Source: Dyadobacter sp. CY356
Lineage (GTDB): Bacteria; Bacteroidota; Bacteroidia; Cytophagales; Spirosomataceae
Direction: 5' to 3'
NCBI RefSeq assembly: GCF_021440195.1
Contig: NZ_JAJTSZ010000008.1
Coordinates: 248,001-312,000, forward strand
DNA length: 64,000 bases
The notes beneath the pieces were generated by a model, which was not told the DNA's origin, searched no databases, and worked only from the letters and a program-made list of their open reading frames with translations. Made by a program: the position numbers and the translations under genes. Shown piece after piece: positions 26,234 to 34,345 of the stretch. Each line of letters starts with the position of its first letter. Positions within the stretch are counted from its first letter, which is position 1.

Positions 26234-27247
26234 TTATACATTCAGTTTAAGGCTGGCATCTTCATAAAGCTTTTGGTTTTTAACCAGATTCGCAGCATCC
26301 CAATCGATATCTTTTACAAAATCATATTGTCGGACCGGACAAACTTTCATTTTACAGAAGTAACAGCATTTGGGAAGACAAGGATCAGCATGGACAAAAA
26401 TCTCGGTTTCACCGGTGTGGTTTGCTTTTAAAATGTTTTCAAACTCATGTATGGCTTCATGTGCTTTCTGTAACTCCCAATAATAAGGCAAAGTAAGGTG
26501 ACAATCAATATGCAGGTCAGAACCATATTGCTGCACCCTTAAATTGTGGACATCAACCCAGTGATCTTTTTTATTTTCAGATATGGATTGTACAATTTTT
26601 TCAAGCAGATTTTCGTCAGTTGCGTCCATCAAACCGGCCACTGATTTACTCACCAGCTGAAAACCGCTGTAAGCTAAAAATAATCCGAATAATAACGAAG
26701 CAGCACTATCAATCCAGACTTGCCCGGTTAATAAAATTAATCCTACGCTGACAATCAAAACCACACTGCTAACGCTGTCGGACAATAAATGCCTTCCATC
26801 TGCGGTCAAGGCAAGAGAATTTGATTTTTTTCCTTCGTCAACCAGTTTATAACCGATCAGCATATTAACGATGATCGTAATGACAATAAAAATTGCTCCC
26901 TGTGCCAGATTTTGGATAGGAGCAGGGTCCATTATCCTTTTTATTGCTTCGATGATGATAAAAAGAGATGCAATTACGATCAAAGCTCCTTCAAAACCGG
27001 CAGAGAAAAATTCAATTTTTCCATGTCCATATGGATGGTTCCTATCCTTTGGCTGTGCCGAGAGGTAAATGCTGTAAAATGCGAAACCACTTGCGATGAC
27101 ATTGATGATTGATTCAAGCGCATCACTCAGAATTGCGTTCGAATCTGTGAGGTAATATGCAAAAAACTTTAAACCCGTCAGGACAATACTTGCTACAAAA
27201 GAAAGCAGGATGAGACGTTGTTTACGCTTATTTTGGTTTATTTGCAT
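26234..27247 (-). CDS. Cation diffusion facilitator with Cys-rich tail
   Basis: 337 residues. Six membrane helices in the first 210 residues; helix 2 carries L-S-D-A-L-E-S and helix 5 has D-G-R-H-L-L-S-D, giving the H-x3-D metal site of CDF exporters, while the second acidic ligand expected in helix 2 appears to be Ser. The cytoplasmic ferredoxin-like domain (about 215-290) has H-I-D-C-H and H-A-D-P. After it comes a cluster of six cysteines in some 18 residues (C-L-P-K-C-C-Y-F-C-K-M-K-V-C region and its start), unusual for the family and likely a metal-binding extension. Exports Zn, Fe, Mn or similar divalent metals; which one is not evident. Confidence 0.85.
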   Translation of the reverse strand: MQINQNKRKQRLILLSFVASIVLTGLKFFAYYLTDSNAILSDALESIINVIASGFAFYSIYLSAQPKDRNHPYGHGKIEFFSAGFEGALIVIASLFIIIEAIKRIMDPAPIQNLAQGAIFIVITIIVNMLIGYKLVDEGKKSNSLALTADGRHLLSDSVSSVVLIVSVGLILLTGQVWIDSAASLLFGLFLAYSGFQLVSKSVAGLMDATDENLLEKIVQSISENKKDHWVDVHNLRVQQYGSDLHIDCHLTLPYYWELQKAHEAIHEFENILKANHTGETEIFVHADPCLPKCCYFCKMKVCPVRQYDFVKDIDWDAANLVKNQKLYEDASLKLNV

Positions 27248-27285
27248 CAGAGATTAATATTTTGAAGATCAAAAATACTAAGAAA

Positions 27286-27840
27286 ATGCCGGGAATAAAC
27301 ACAGAAAATAATTGGAAGACGCTTTCTTCCGAAACCGTGTATGAGAATGCGTGGCTGGAAATCAGTCACCGTGAAGTGATTAACCCTGCCGGAAAAGATG
27401 GAATTTATGGTGTTGTAAAATTCAAAAATAAAGCGCTGGGTATTATTCCCATTGACGAAAACAATAATATTTATCTTGTCGGTCAGTTTCGGTATGCAAT
27501 AAATGAATATTCCTGGGAAATCCCTGAAGGTGGCGGACCTTTTGATGAAGATAAGCTGGATGCGGCAAAAAGAGAATTAAAAGAAGAAACAGGTTTACTC
27601 GCGAGCAACTGGACGACATTATCAAGAATTCATACCTCAAACTCAGCCACAAACGAAGAAGGTTTTATTTTTTTGGCGGAGGGGTTGAGCCAGAGTGAGG
27701 CAGAACCGGAGGAAACAGAAGAATTGCAGGTGAAAAAGATTCATTTATCAGAAGCTGTGGAAATGGTGATGCGATCTGAAATTACTGATTCCATTTCAAT
27801 AGCCGCAATTTTAATGGCTGCACGGCTGAAAGGAATTTAA
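27286..27840 (+). CDS. Nudix hydrolase (ADP-ribose pyrophosphatase-like)
   Basis: 184 residues from ATG 27286 (the frame also opens at TTG 27262, less likely). Complete Nudix box G-x5-E-x7-R-E-L-x-E-E-x-G-L, starting at the G of G-G-P-F-D-E and ending in K-E-E-T-G-L near residue 105. Upstream, F-R-Y-A-I-N-E-Y-S-W-E-I-P-E-G-G fits the ADP-ribose pyrophosphatase/NudF subgroup that binds a nucleoside diphosphate sugar. Cytoplasmic. Ends 1 base before the LysE gene, forming a two-gene unit, and is divergent from the CDF gene. Confidence 0.88.
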   Translation: MPGINTENNWKTLSSETVYENAWLEISHREVINPAGKDGIYGVVKFKNKALGIIPIDENNNIYLVGQFRYAINEYSWEIPEGGGPFDEDKLDAAKRELKEETGLLASNWTTLSRIHTSNSATNEEGFIFLAEGLSQSEAEPEETEELQVKKIHLSEAVEMVMRSEITDSISIAAILMAARLKGI

Positions 27841-27841
27841 T

Positions 27842-28456
27842 ATGATTGAAGCTTTATTTTACGGTATCCTGACGGGTATAGGATTGTGCCTGACTTTTGG
27901 TACGGTGTTTTTTTCCTTGATTCAAAATAGTGTTGATAATGGTTATCGGACCGGGATTAAAATAGCTTTTGGTGTTTTCATCTCTGATGCTATTTTTGTC
28001 TTTTTTGCAATTTTTGGAACTGGTTTGTTGCCGGATATCCACAATTTTCAAAAGTACATGGCTGGTGCCGGTGTTCTTTTTTTGTTGATTTTGGGTATAT
28101 CAAATTTGGTGAAAGGTCAGCCTAAGGTGGCCTATCCAAAAACAAGGTTTGGTAATTTGCTGTATTACTTTACAACCGGTTTTTTTCTGAACGCTCTAAA
28201 TCCTGTAAATTTTATCAGCTGGGTTACGATCGCTTCTTACATCCGGTCTACATTACACTACAATTTTCATCAGGTACTTATCTTTTTTATAGCCAGTGTA
28301 ATTGCTGTTTTTCTGGTAGAAAGTTCAATCGCCGTTTTTGCGGATAAACTGAAAAAGGTTTTTACTCCGAAAGTGGTTTTAATCTTTAATAAGGTGACGG
28401 GCGTAGTTTTTATTTTAATTGCCTGCCAGATTGCTTACAGTAATTTTTTGAAGTAG
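27842..28456 (+). CDS. LysE-family amino acid/metabolite exporter
   Basis: 204 residues with six hydrophobic helices. N-terminal half has G-L-C-L-T-F-G-T-V-F-F near residue 15 and G-V-F-I-S-D-A near 43, positions where LysE/RhtB proteins have P-G-P and G-x3-D-x motifs; N-A-L-N-P-V-N-F near 118 is the second characteristic segment. Exports an amino acid or other small metabolite across the inner membrane. Starts 1 base after the Nudix stop codon, so translation is probably coupled. Confidence 0.82.
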   Translation: MIEALFYGILTGIGLCLTFGTVFFSLIQNSVDNGYRTGIKIAFGVFISDAIFVFFAIFGTGLLPDIHNFQKYMAGAGVLFLLILGISNLVKGQPKVAYPKTRFGNLLYYFTTGFFLNALNPVNFISWVTIASYIRSTLHYNFHQVLIFFIASVIAVFLVESSIAVFADKLKKVFTPKVVLIFNKVTGVVFILIACQIAYSNFLK

Positions 28457-28476
28457 GAAATGAGCGATAATAAATC

Positions 28477-28514
28477 ACAAAAAACGGCCAGGATTTTACT
28501 TCTGACCGTTTTTG
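28477..28514. terminator. Terminator between the LysE gene and the YoeB toxin gene
   Basis: ACAAAAAACGGCCA pairs with TGACCGTTTTTGT (one mismatch, one bulge) across a 12-base loop; A- and T-rich flanks allow use from both strands. Confidence 0.8.
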
Positions 28515-28532
28515 TAAAGAATTTTTTTATAT

Positions 28533-28808
28533 TTAATAATGACCCCTCAGACCAAGAATATAAATGACGTTATCCTTTATTTCATAAATAATTCGATGTT
28601 CTCGATTTATGCGCCGTGAATACTTTCCTGACAGATTATGTTTAAAAGGCTCAGGTTTACCGATACCAGTAAATGGATCTTCCCTTATAGCTTCAACCAA
28701 TTGCTCAATCTTTTTTTTTTTTATTAGATTTTTTTGACCTGATTTATTCCAATATCGGAGGTCGTATATCGCCTCATCTGTCAATTCTATTGTGAAGCCA
28801 GATCCCAT
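28533..28808 (-). CDS. yoeB: Txe/YoeB-family mRNA interferase toxin
   Basis: 91 residues. Family hallmarks: D-L-R-Y-W near residue 16-20, K-I-E-Q-L near 33, G-I-G-K-P-E-P-F-K-H near 48-57, S-R-R-I-N-R-E-H-R-I-I-Y near 64-75 and the terminal R-G-H-Y with the catalytic His-Tyr. YoeB toxins cleave mRNA in the ribosomal A site. The ATG lies 22 bases inside the upstream antitoxin gene, so translation is coupled. A run of 12 A residues in the coding strand (28711-28722 as T on the plus strand) encodes a Lys stretch and is a likely slippage site. Confidence 0.9.
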   Translation of the reverse strand: MGSGFTIELTDEAIYDLRYWNKSGQKNLIKKKKIEQLVEAIREDPFTGIGKPEPFKHNLSGKYSRRINREHRIIYEIKDNVIYILGLRGHY

Positions 28809-29002
28809 AAATTTGATCCTGATTCAAATTTTACTGTCTTTCCCTCCTTGATTTGTTGCTCACTTCTTCTTATTTTTTCTACAAATTCAGGAGCATAAGG
28901 ACTGTCAGAATCTTCTGTGTATGTTACTTCAAATCCCCTAAGTAATGCTTTAACAGCTTTAATTATCTCTGGATCTTCGGTCTCAATAGTTAGTGTTGTC
29001 AT
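28787..29002 (-). CDS. Antitoxin partner of YoeB
   Basis: 71 residues. Short N-terminal beta/helix segment (T-L-T-I-E-T-E-D-P-E-I-I-K-A-V-K-A-L-L), acidic middle (Y-T-E-D-S-D-S), and a helical, charged C-terminus ending L-W-D-L-A-S-Q that would wrap the toxin. Overlaps the YoeB start by 22 bases, the usual antitoxin-first order. It is not a typical YefM; more like the short DUF2683-type partners found in Bacteroidota. It should bind and silence the toxin and repress its own promoter. Confidence 0.82.
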   Translation of the reverse strand: MTTLTIETEDPEIIKAVKALLRGFEVTYTEDSDSPYAPEFVEKIRRSEQQIKEGKTVKFESGSNLWDLASQ

Positions 29003-29054
29003 AGTGTTTCAGATTAATTTCAATTAAAATTAACATATTGATTTAATAAAACCA

Positions 29055-30635
29055 CTATTTCGAAAAAACCTCATCCACTACATATCCATTATTTTTTAAA
29101 TATTCTTTCCAATCCTCAATCAAAAAGTTTTTCAAAACGCGGGGGAATTTATGTTGCCCGCCCATTTTTCCTTTTGACTGCATCCAGCCATAAAAAGCTT
29201 TATTTGGTAGCACTGTAACAAAAACATCTTTCAAGGCGTGCTTCCGTTCCACAGCATAATCATCGTTTAATTCAGCAAGTTTGGCATCAATTTTGGTTTT
29301 CAAAATCTCCGGATCGACATTGCTTTCTTCCACACCGATATACCAGTGATGCGCAAAGAGCGAATCATGCTCAACTCCGCAAACAGTAAACTCTTTAACG
29401 GTCAGACCTAATTCATCGGAGATTAAATCAACCGCTTTGTTCATATTATCAACCGAAAGATGCTCTCCGCATAAACTCAGGTAATGCTTCGTACGGCCAG
29501 TAATGACAATTTCAGCTTTGGCTTTATCTACAAATTTGACCGTGTCACCAATCAGATAACGCCAGGCACCTGAGCAAGTCGAGATTAAAAGTGCATATTC
29601 TTTTCCTTCCTCAACCTGATCAACCATCAGGGTTTCGGGTGCAGCTACCAAAGTACCTTCCGAATCAAAGTTCTTTTCATTGAAAGGAACAAATTCAAAG
29701 AAAATCCCATTGTCGAGGACCAGAGCCATCCCAGCAGCACCGGGGCGGTTCTGATAGGCAATAAAACCCTCCGAAGCCAGATAGGTATTGATATAAATTA
29801 ATGGTCGTGCCAGCAATTTCTCAAAACCTTTACGGTACGGCTCAAAGGAAACGCCGCCATGTGCAAAGACCTGAAGATTTGGCCAGATATCATGGATTGT
29901 TTTGACTTTATAATGAGCGATGATCTTTTCCATCAGAAGCTGAATCCAGGCCGGTACGCCTACAATAAAGCCGATATCCCATTCATGCGCTTTCAGTGTG
30001 ATCTCTTCCAGCTTTAATCCCCAATCCTTTTCTGAGGCAATTTTTTCTCCCGGTTTATAATAGGGGCGAAACCAGGCTGGAATCTGGCTGGCTGTTATTC
30101 CACTTAAATCACCTTCATAATGTGAATCCTGATTGTTGAGATTCGTACTTCCACCCAACATCAAAAATCCTTTTTCATACAGATCATCCGGCAGATCCTT
30201 GTAACTTCCAAGCGATAGAATTTGTCGGATACTGGTTTTCTGAATTGCTTTTGACATGGCCTTGGTAACAGGAATGTGCTTGGTAGCAGCTTCCGAAGTT
30301 CCTGAGCTCAATGCATAATATTTTATACTTCCCGGCCAGCAGATGTCTTTTTCTCCGTCCAGCGAACGGTGCCACCATTCTTTGAAAATGGCATTATAGT
30401 CATATACTGGTACTGATTTTTTGTATTGCTCGTAAAATGCCCCTTTGCTGCCAAACAAAATGGATGATAACAATTCATCAAAATTGTATTTTTCGCCAAA
30501 CTCAGTATATCTGGCCTTGGCCAAAAGTTTTGCTAATGTCTTTTTCTGCTGCTGATGAATAGTTGCCTTCTTCCTGTTGGCAACGATGTTACTCAACCGA
30601 ATTCCTCTTTTTAGCAAACTTCCTACAATGGCCAT
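29055..30635 (-). CDS. GH3-family acyl-acid amido synthetase-like protein
   Basis: 526 residues, close to the plant GH3 enzymes that adenylate jasmonate or auxin and couple them to amino acids. Motifs: Y-A-L-S-S-G-T-S-E-A-A-T-K near residue 107-119 (ATP loop), Y-L-A-S-E-G near 282-287 (motif II), and L-I-G-D-T-V-K-F near 362 followed by I-T-G-R-T-K-H-Y (motif III region). Bacterial members are common in Bacteroidota and Cyanobacteria but have unknown substrates. Cytoplasmic. Follows surE by 20 bases on the same strand. Confidence 0.85.
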   Translation of the reverse strand: MAIVGSLLKRGIRLSNIVANRKKATIHQQQKKTLAKLLAKARYTEFGEKYNFDELLSSILFGSKGAFYEQYKKSVPVYDYNAIFKEWWHRSLDGEKDICWPGSIKYYALSSGTSEAATKHIPVTKAMSKAIQKTSIRQILSLGSYKDLPDDLYEKGFLMLGGSTNLNNQDSHYEGDLSGITASQIPAWFRPYYKPGEKIASEKDWGLKLEEITLKAHEWDIGFIVGVPAWIQLLMEKIIAHYKVKTIHDIWPNLQVFAHGGVSFEPYRKGFEKLLARPLIYINTYLASEGFIAYQNRPGAAGMALVLDNGIFFEFVPFNEKNFDSEGTLVAAPETLMVDQVEEGKEYALLISTCSGAWRYLIGDTVKFVDKAKAEIVITGRTKHYLSLCGEHLSVDNMNKAVDLISDELGLTVKEFTVCGVEHDSLFAHHWYIGVEESNVDPEILKTKIDAKLAELNDDYAVERKHALKDVFVTVLPNKAFYGWMQSKGKMGGQHKFPRVLKNFLIEDWKEYLKNNGYVVDEVFSK

Positions 30636-30655
30636 AGCTGATTTTCTAACGTGGG

Positions 30656-31423
30656 TTATAAATTCCAGTTTTCAAGCTCTTTTAAAGCTTTGTATCCGGT
30701 TAAATCATATTGACAAGGTACAACGGAAATGTAATTATTATCCAGTGCCCAAACATCTGTATCTTCTTTTTCTGTATCAAAGTTGACAAATTTCCCCGCC
30801 ATCCAAAGGTAACCACGACCGTTAGGATCAATGCGGTGGTCAAATTTTTCCTGCCATTTGGCATGTGCCTGACGACAAACTTTTACACCTTTCAAAGGTT
30901 CTTCAGACTTTGCAGGAATATTAACGTTCAGGGCTATGCCCTTTGGTATACCATGCTTTATGGCGGATTCCGTAATGGATTTAATAAACGGAATTCCATG
31001 ACTGAAATCGGCATCTTCCCGGAAATCGCATAAAGAAAAACCAATGGCAGGTATTCCTTCAATCGCGCCTTCAATAGCTGCAGACATAGTTCCTGAGTAA
31101 AGCACGCTGATAGAACTATTACTTCCATGGTTGATTCCGCTTACAATCAGATCAGGTTTTCTGTCCTGTAAAACGTAATTTTTAGCCAGTTTCACACAGT
31201 CTGCGGGTGTTCCTGAGCATTCATATTCTACGACATCTTCAAAAATGTGTGTTTCATATAACCGTAACGGTTCGCCAATAGTTATAGCGTGACCCATTCC
31301 GGATTGCGGGCTATTCGGTGCCACAACGATGACATCACCAATGGTTTTCATAATATTAACCAGTGTGCGAATTCCTAACGATGTTATTCCGTCATCATTT
31401 GTAACTAAAATAAGTGGTTTCAT
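30656..31423 (-). CDS. surE: 5'/3'-nucleotidase SurE
   Basis: 255 residues. N-terminal V-T-N-D-D-G-I with the metal-binding Asp pair at residues 9-10, V-A-P-N-S-P-Q-S-G near 35-43 and V-S-G-I-N-H-G-S-N near 94-102 are the SurE signatures. Dephosphorylates nucleoside 5'- and 3'-monophosphates and short polyphosphates in the cytoplasm; linked to survival in stationary phase in other bacteria. ATG at 31421-31423. Upstream of the GH3-like gene with 20-base spacing, so probably one transcript. Confidence 0.93.
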   Translation of the reverse strand: MKPLILVTNDDGITSLGIRTLVNIMKTIGDVIVVAPNSPQSGMGHAITIGEPLRLYETHIFEDVVEYECSGTPADCVKLAKNYVLQDRKPDLIVSGINHGSNSSISVLYSGTMSAAIEGAIEGIPAIGFSLCDFREDADFSHGIPFIKSITESAIKHGIPKGIALNVNIPAKSEEPLKGVKVCRQAHAKWQEKFDHRIDPNGRGYLWMAGKFVNFDTEKEDTDVWALDNNYISVVPCQYDLTGYKALKELENWNL

Positions 31424-31492
31424 ATATTAAATCAAAATTTTACTCAGCTTTATATCTGCAAAGTTCGAGGAACTTTGTCGATGAAAATTATT

Positions 31493-31500
31493 TATTTTTG
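31493..31500 (+). promoter_or_regulatory. Candidate -7 element for the GNAT gene
   Basis: TATTTTTG followed by CAGC, matching TAnnTTTG, 47 bases upstream of the GNAT ATG. The nearest TTTG (31474-31477) is 15 bases away, shorter than usual. Confidence 0.4.
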
Positions 31501-31547
31501 CAGCGAACCGGATTCTAAATCACTTTAAAAAACCAAATTTAAGGAAT

Positions 31548-32048
31548 ATGCCTACATTCTCAATAAAGCATGCTACCCTTGCAGACATACCCGTCATTAT
31601 TGAAATTCAGGAAAAAACATGGGAACCGACTTACCGTGAAATCCTTACAAAAGAGCAAATAGATTATATGTTCGAAAAAATATATTCTAAAAATGCGCTG
31701 GAAAATCAAATGACAGAGGGCGGACAACAATTTATGCTGTTGTTTAACGCGGAAACTCCCGAAGGTTTTGCTGCAATCTCTGAGGAATTGACAGGCTATT
31801 TCAAGTTACACAAGATTTATGTACTTCCAACTACACAGGGAACGGGAGCAGGGAAATTTTTGCTAACGGCGGTAGAAAATTATGTCAGATCGCTCGGAGG
31901 GAAAAAACTGGCACTGAATGTGAACAGGTATAACAAAGCCAGGTCATTTTATGAGCGCATGAATTTCAGTATTACAAAAGAAGTTGATGTTCCAATTGGT
32001 CCTTACTGGATGAACGATTTCATCATGGAGAAACAATTGGAACAATAA
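31548..32048 (+). CDS. GNAT-family N-acetyltransferase
   Basis: 166 residues. Acetyl-CoA binding segment K-I-Y-V-L-P-T-T-Q-G-T-G-A-G-K-F-L near residues 86-102 (Q/R-x-x-G-x-G/A motif) and the following N-V-N-R-Y-N-K-A-R-S-F-Y-E-R-M-N-F motif near 125-141. The substrate (amino group of a protein, amino acid or small molecule) cannot be told. Single gene, convergent with trhO only 3 bases away. Confidence 0.87.
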   Translation: MPTFSIKHATLADIPVIIEIQEKTWEPTYREILTKEQIDYMFEKIYSKNALENQMTEGGQQFMLLFNAETPEGFAAISEELTGYFKLHKIYVLPTTQGTGAGKFLLTAVENYVRSLGGKKLALNVNRYNKARSFYERMNFSITKEVDVPIGPYWMNDFIMEKQLEQ

Positions 32049-32051
32049 GTA

Positions 32052-33035
32052 TCAAGCCTGCTCTTTTGCAGCCAGCTTTAATTTTTTGAGTGTCTTTTTC
32101 AGACTTTTCATGCCTTGCAACGGATTGTAATGGTTACTGTTGCTCACATAGTAACCGGTTCCGTCGTAAATTCTTTTATTAGGATGTGCTTTGCATTCTG
32201 CCGAACATGCACCTTCCATTTCTTCACCACATTTATGGCAAACGGGAACGTGCGTATTACACTCTGCATTGGCGCAGTTTATCATCCGGTCACATGGGTC
32301 ATTGCAGATGTAGCATCTTGAAATGACGGTGGGGTTTACCTGATTTACATCAACAGTAATTCTATTATCAAAAACATAACATTTTCCGTCAAAATCTTCG
32401 CCACCTTCTTCCAGTCCATAACGGATAATCCCACCGTGAAGCTGGTAAACATCTGTAAAACCCTTTTCCAGAAGATACGCACTGGCTTTTTCACACTTAA
32501 TTCCGCCCGTGCAATACGTGACGATTTTTTTGTCTTTTAAATGCTCTATTTCGTGGATATGATCCGGCAACTCGCGCAGGTTATGCATATCAAAAGTGAT
32601 AGCACCTTTGAATTTTCCAACTTCATGTTCGTAATCCGAACGCATATCAACCAAAACCACATCCGGATCCTGCATCATGGATTTCAATTCGGATGGTTCC
32701 AGGTGTTTGCCGGTACGAACAAGCGGGTTGACGTTCAGATCTGAATTTACAATTTCGTCTTTCACACGAACGTGCAGTTTTTGGAAAGCAATTTCATCAT
32801 GCTCATCTACCTTAAACTGGACATCTTTAAATCTTTCGTCGGAGCGTATATAATTCATGTAAGCCTCACAATCCTCAGGCGTTCCGGAAACAGTTCCGTT
32901 AAGGCCTTCGGGAGCAATTATGATTCTTCCAAGAAGATTGTTTTCTACACAAAACAAATGATGCTCATCCCGATACGTTTCCGTATTTTCGATGGGAGCA
33001 TAAAAATAATAGAGTATTACTCGAAAAGGCTTCAT
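32052..33035 (-). CDS. trhO: tRNA uridine hydroxylase TrhO (YceA, rhodanese family)
   Basis: 327 residues from ATG 33033-33035 (a TTG at 33050 also opens the frame). N-terminal UPF0176 acylphosphatase-like domain (G-R-I-I-I-A-P-E-G-L-N-G-T near residue 35), rhodanese domain with catalytic Cys in Y-C-T-G-G-I-K-C-E near 175-183, and a Cys-rich C-terminal extension (about residues 235-290) with a row of C-x2-C and C-x4-5-C pairs that could bind zinc. TrhO introduces 5-hydroxyuridine at tRNA position 34 with oxygen. Stand-alone gene. Confidence 0.9.
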   Translation of the reverse strand: MKPFRVILYYFYAPIENTETYRDEHHLFCVENNLLGRIIIAPEGLNGTVSGTPEDCEAYMNYIRSDERFKDVQFKVDEHDEIAFQKLHVRVKDEIVNSDLNVNPLVRTGKHLEPSELKSMMQDPDVVLVDMRSDYEHEVGKFKGAITFDMHNLRELPDHIHEIEHLKDKKIVTYCTGGIKCEKASAYLLEKGFTDVYQLHGGIIRYGLEEGGEDFDGKCYVFDNRITVDVNQVNPTVISRCYICNDPCDRMINCANAECNTHVPVCHKCGEEMEGACSAECKAHPNKRIYDGTGYYVSNSNHYNPLQGMKSLKKTLKKLKLAAKEQA

Positions 33036-33182
33036 TAATCTAAATTTCAAAGACTGAATGGGGTAGCAGCGGTTGAAAAAACGCTAACCCGTAAAATCGA
33101 CTGCAAATATACGAATATCCTAACTTTATCCGAAACCGGAAAAACTAACTTTCGTCAGTCTTTCAATTAACGTTCAAATCCA

Positions 33183-33190
33183 TATTTTTG
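33183..33190 (+). promoter_or_regulatory. Candidate -7 element for the deoxynucleoside kinase gene
   Basis: TATTTTTG matches TAnnTTTG, 48 bases before the ATG. A weak -33 candidate (TTTC at 33161-33164) is 18 bases upstream. Confidence 0.38.
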
Positions 33191-33238
33191 TGCCACTTGT
33201 TGCACCACATATTCATTTAAAAACTAAATTAAAATCCA

Positions 33239-33853
33239 ATGCACATCGCGATAATCGGAAATATCGGCGCAGGAAAAACGACTTTAACCCAAATGTTAGG
33301 AGAACATTATGGCTGGGAAGTTATGTATGAAGCCGTTGAAGGAAATCCGTATCTGGCTGATTTTTATGACGATATGGAGCGTTGGGCATTTAATCTGCAA
33401 ATATATTTTCTGAATAACCGTTTTGCCCAGGTTCAGACGATCCGCTCGACAACCTATGCCACGATCATCCAGGACCGGACGATTTATGAAGATGCCTTTG
33501 TTTTTGCGCGTAATTTGTATGACTCAAAAATAATGACAGAACGGGACTACAAAAGCTATTTGTTACTGTTTGAATCAATCATGAAAACTGTTTCCCAACC
33601 GGACCTTTTGATCTATCTAAAAGCGGATATTCCAAAACTGGTTTCGCAGATCAAAAAGAGAGGACGCGAATTTGAAGCAGATATCACAGAAGAATACTTG
33701 TCAAACCTGAATAAATATTATGAAGATTTCAGCCAGAATTATGACCATGGCAGATTGCTTACAATCGATGTGAACAATATGGATTTTGCCTCAAAACCTG
33801 ACGATTTCAGCACCATTGTCACGGCCCTGAATAAAGAATTATTTTACGTATAG
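33239..33853 (+). CDS. Deoxynucleoside kinase
   Basis: 204 residues. P-loop G-N-I-G-A-G-K-T-T near residues 7-15, E-x-V-E-G-N-P-Y-L near 33-40, catalytic Q-D-R-T-I-Y-E-D-A near 79-87 (the D-R-x-E/Y-D motif of dNKs), and the lid R-G-R-E-F-E near 142. Phosphorylates deoxyadenosine, deoxyguanosine or a pyrimidine deoxynucleoside for salvage. Cytoplasmic. Single gene between trhO (divergent) and a hairpin. Confidence 0.9.
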   Translation: MHIAIIGNIGAGKTTLTQMLGEHYGWEVMYEAVEGNPYLADFYDDMERWAFNLQIYFLNNRFAQVQTIRSTTYATIIQDRTIYEDAFVFARNLYDSKIMTERDYKSYLLLFESIMKTVSQPDLLIYLKADIPKLVSQIKKRGREFEADITEEYLSNLNKYYEDFSQNYDHGRLLTIDVNNMDFASKPDDFSTIVTALNKELFYV

Positions 33854-33865
33854 AAAACTGAAACG

Positions 33866-33904
33866 CTAACAGGAATGAGTTTAGCCTGTGATCATTCCTG
33901 TTAG
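33866..33904. terminator. Hairpin between the convergent kinase and hypothetical genes
   Basis: 13-bp perfect stem CTAACAGGAATGA / TCATTCCTGTTAG with a 13-base loop. The T-run is poor, so termination is likely but not certain. Confidence 0.65.
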
Positions 33905-33912
33905 TATTTGAT

Positions 33913-34266
33913 TTAGAAACGGTCCGTTATTACCAATCCCCTGGCCACAATAGCGATCAGATCTTTCGAAGATTTTGCTTTTTCAAGATCAGATTTCATG
34001 GACAAAAATTCAAATTTTTCTTTTTTATCCAAACTCATTTTAAGGAATTTACTTATCGCTTTTGCAATAAATCCTTTTACCTTTTCAAGTTGTTTTATGT
34101 TGGACGAAGCAAGTTTGCTTAAATCCTTACCCTCTTCAATATCGATCAAATTAGTCATTTGAATACCATGCTCCCCGTTTTTCCCTTCCGAGGTGACATT
34201 TTTAAAAGCGCGGCGGATGAAGGTTTCGTAATCGTATGCGTCGTTGTAAGCGTTGTCGTTTGTCAT
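33913..34266 (-). CDS. Hypothetical helical protein
   Basis: 117 residues, starting M-T-N-D-N-A-Y-N-D-A-Y-D-Y-E and mostly charged helix (K-Q-L-E-K-V-K-G-F, L-D-K-K-E-K-F-E-F). No signal peptide, membrane helix or family that I recognise. ATG at 34264-34266. It is separated from the VOC gene upstream by about 80 bases and from the kinase gene by a hairpin. Length and amino acid use look like a real gene, but there is no functional clue. Confidence 0.6.
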   Translation of the reverse strand: MTNDNAYNDAYDYETFIRRAFKNVTSEGKNGEHGIQMTNLIDIEEGKDLSKLASSNIKQLEKVKGFIAKAISKFLKMSLDKKEKFEFLSMKSDLEKAKSSKDLIAIVARGLVITDRF

Positions 34267-34345
34267 TATTCTTCCTGATTTTACCGCAAGGTACGGTTTT
34301 GCACTTTCGTTTCAATTTTATTGCCGAGAGTAATGTAAACGGCTT

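Noticed and set aside
33866..33904. Riboswitch or small RNA in the gap after the deoxynucleoside kinase gene
   Set aside because: A single simple hairpin between convergent genes is better explained as a terminator.
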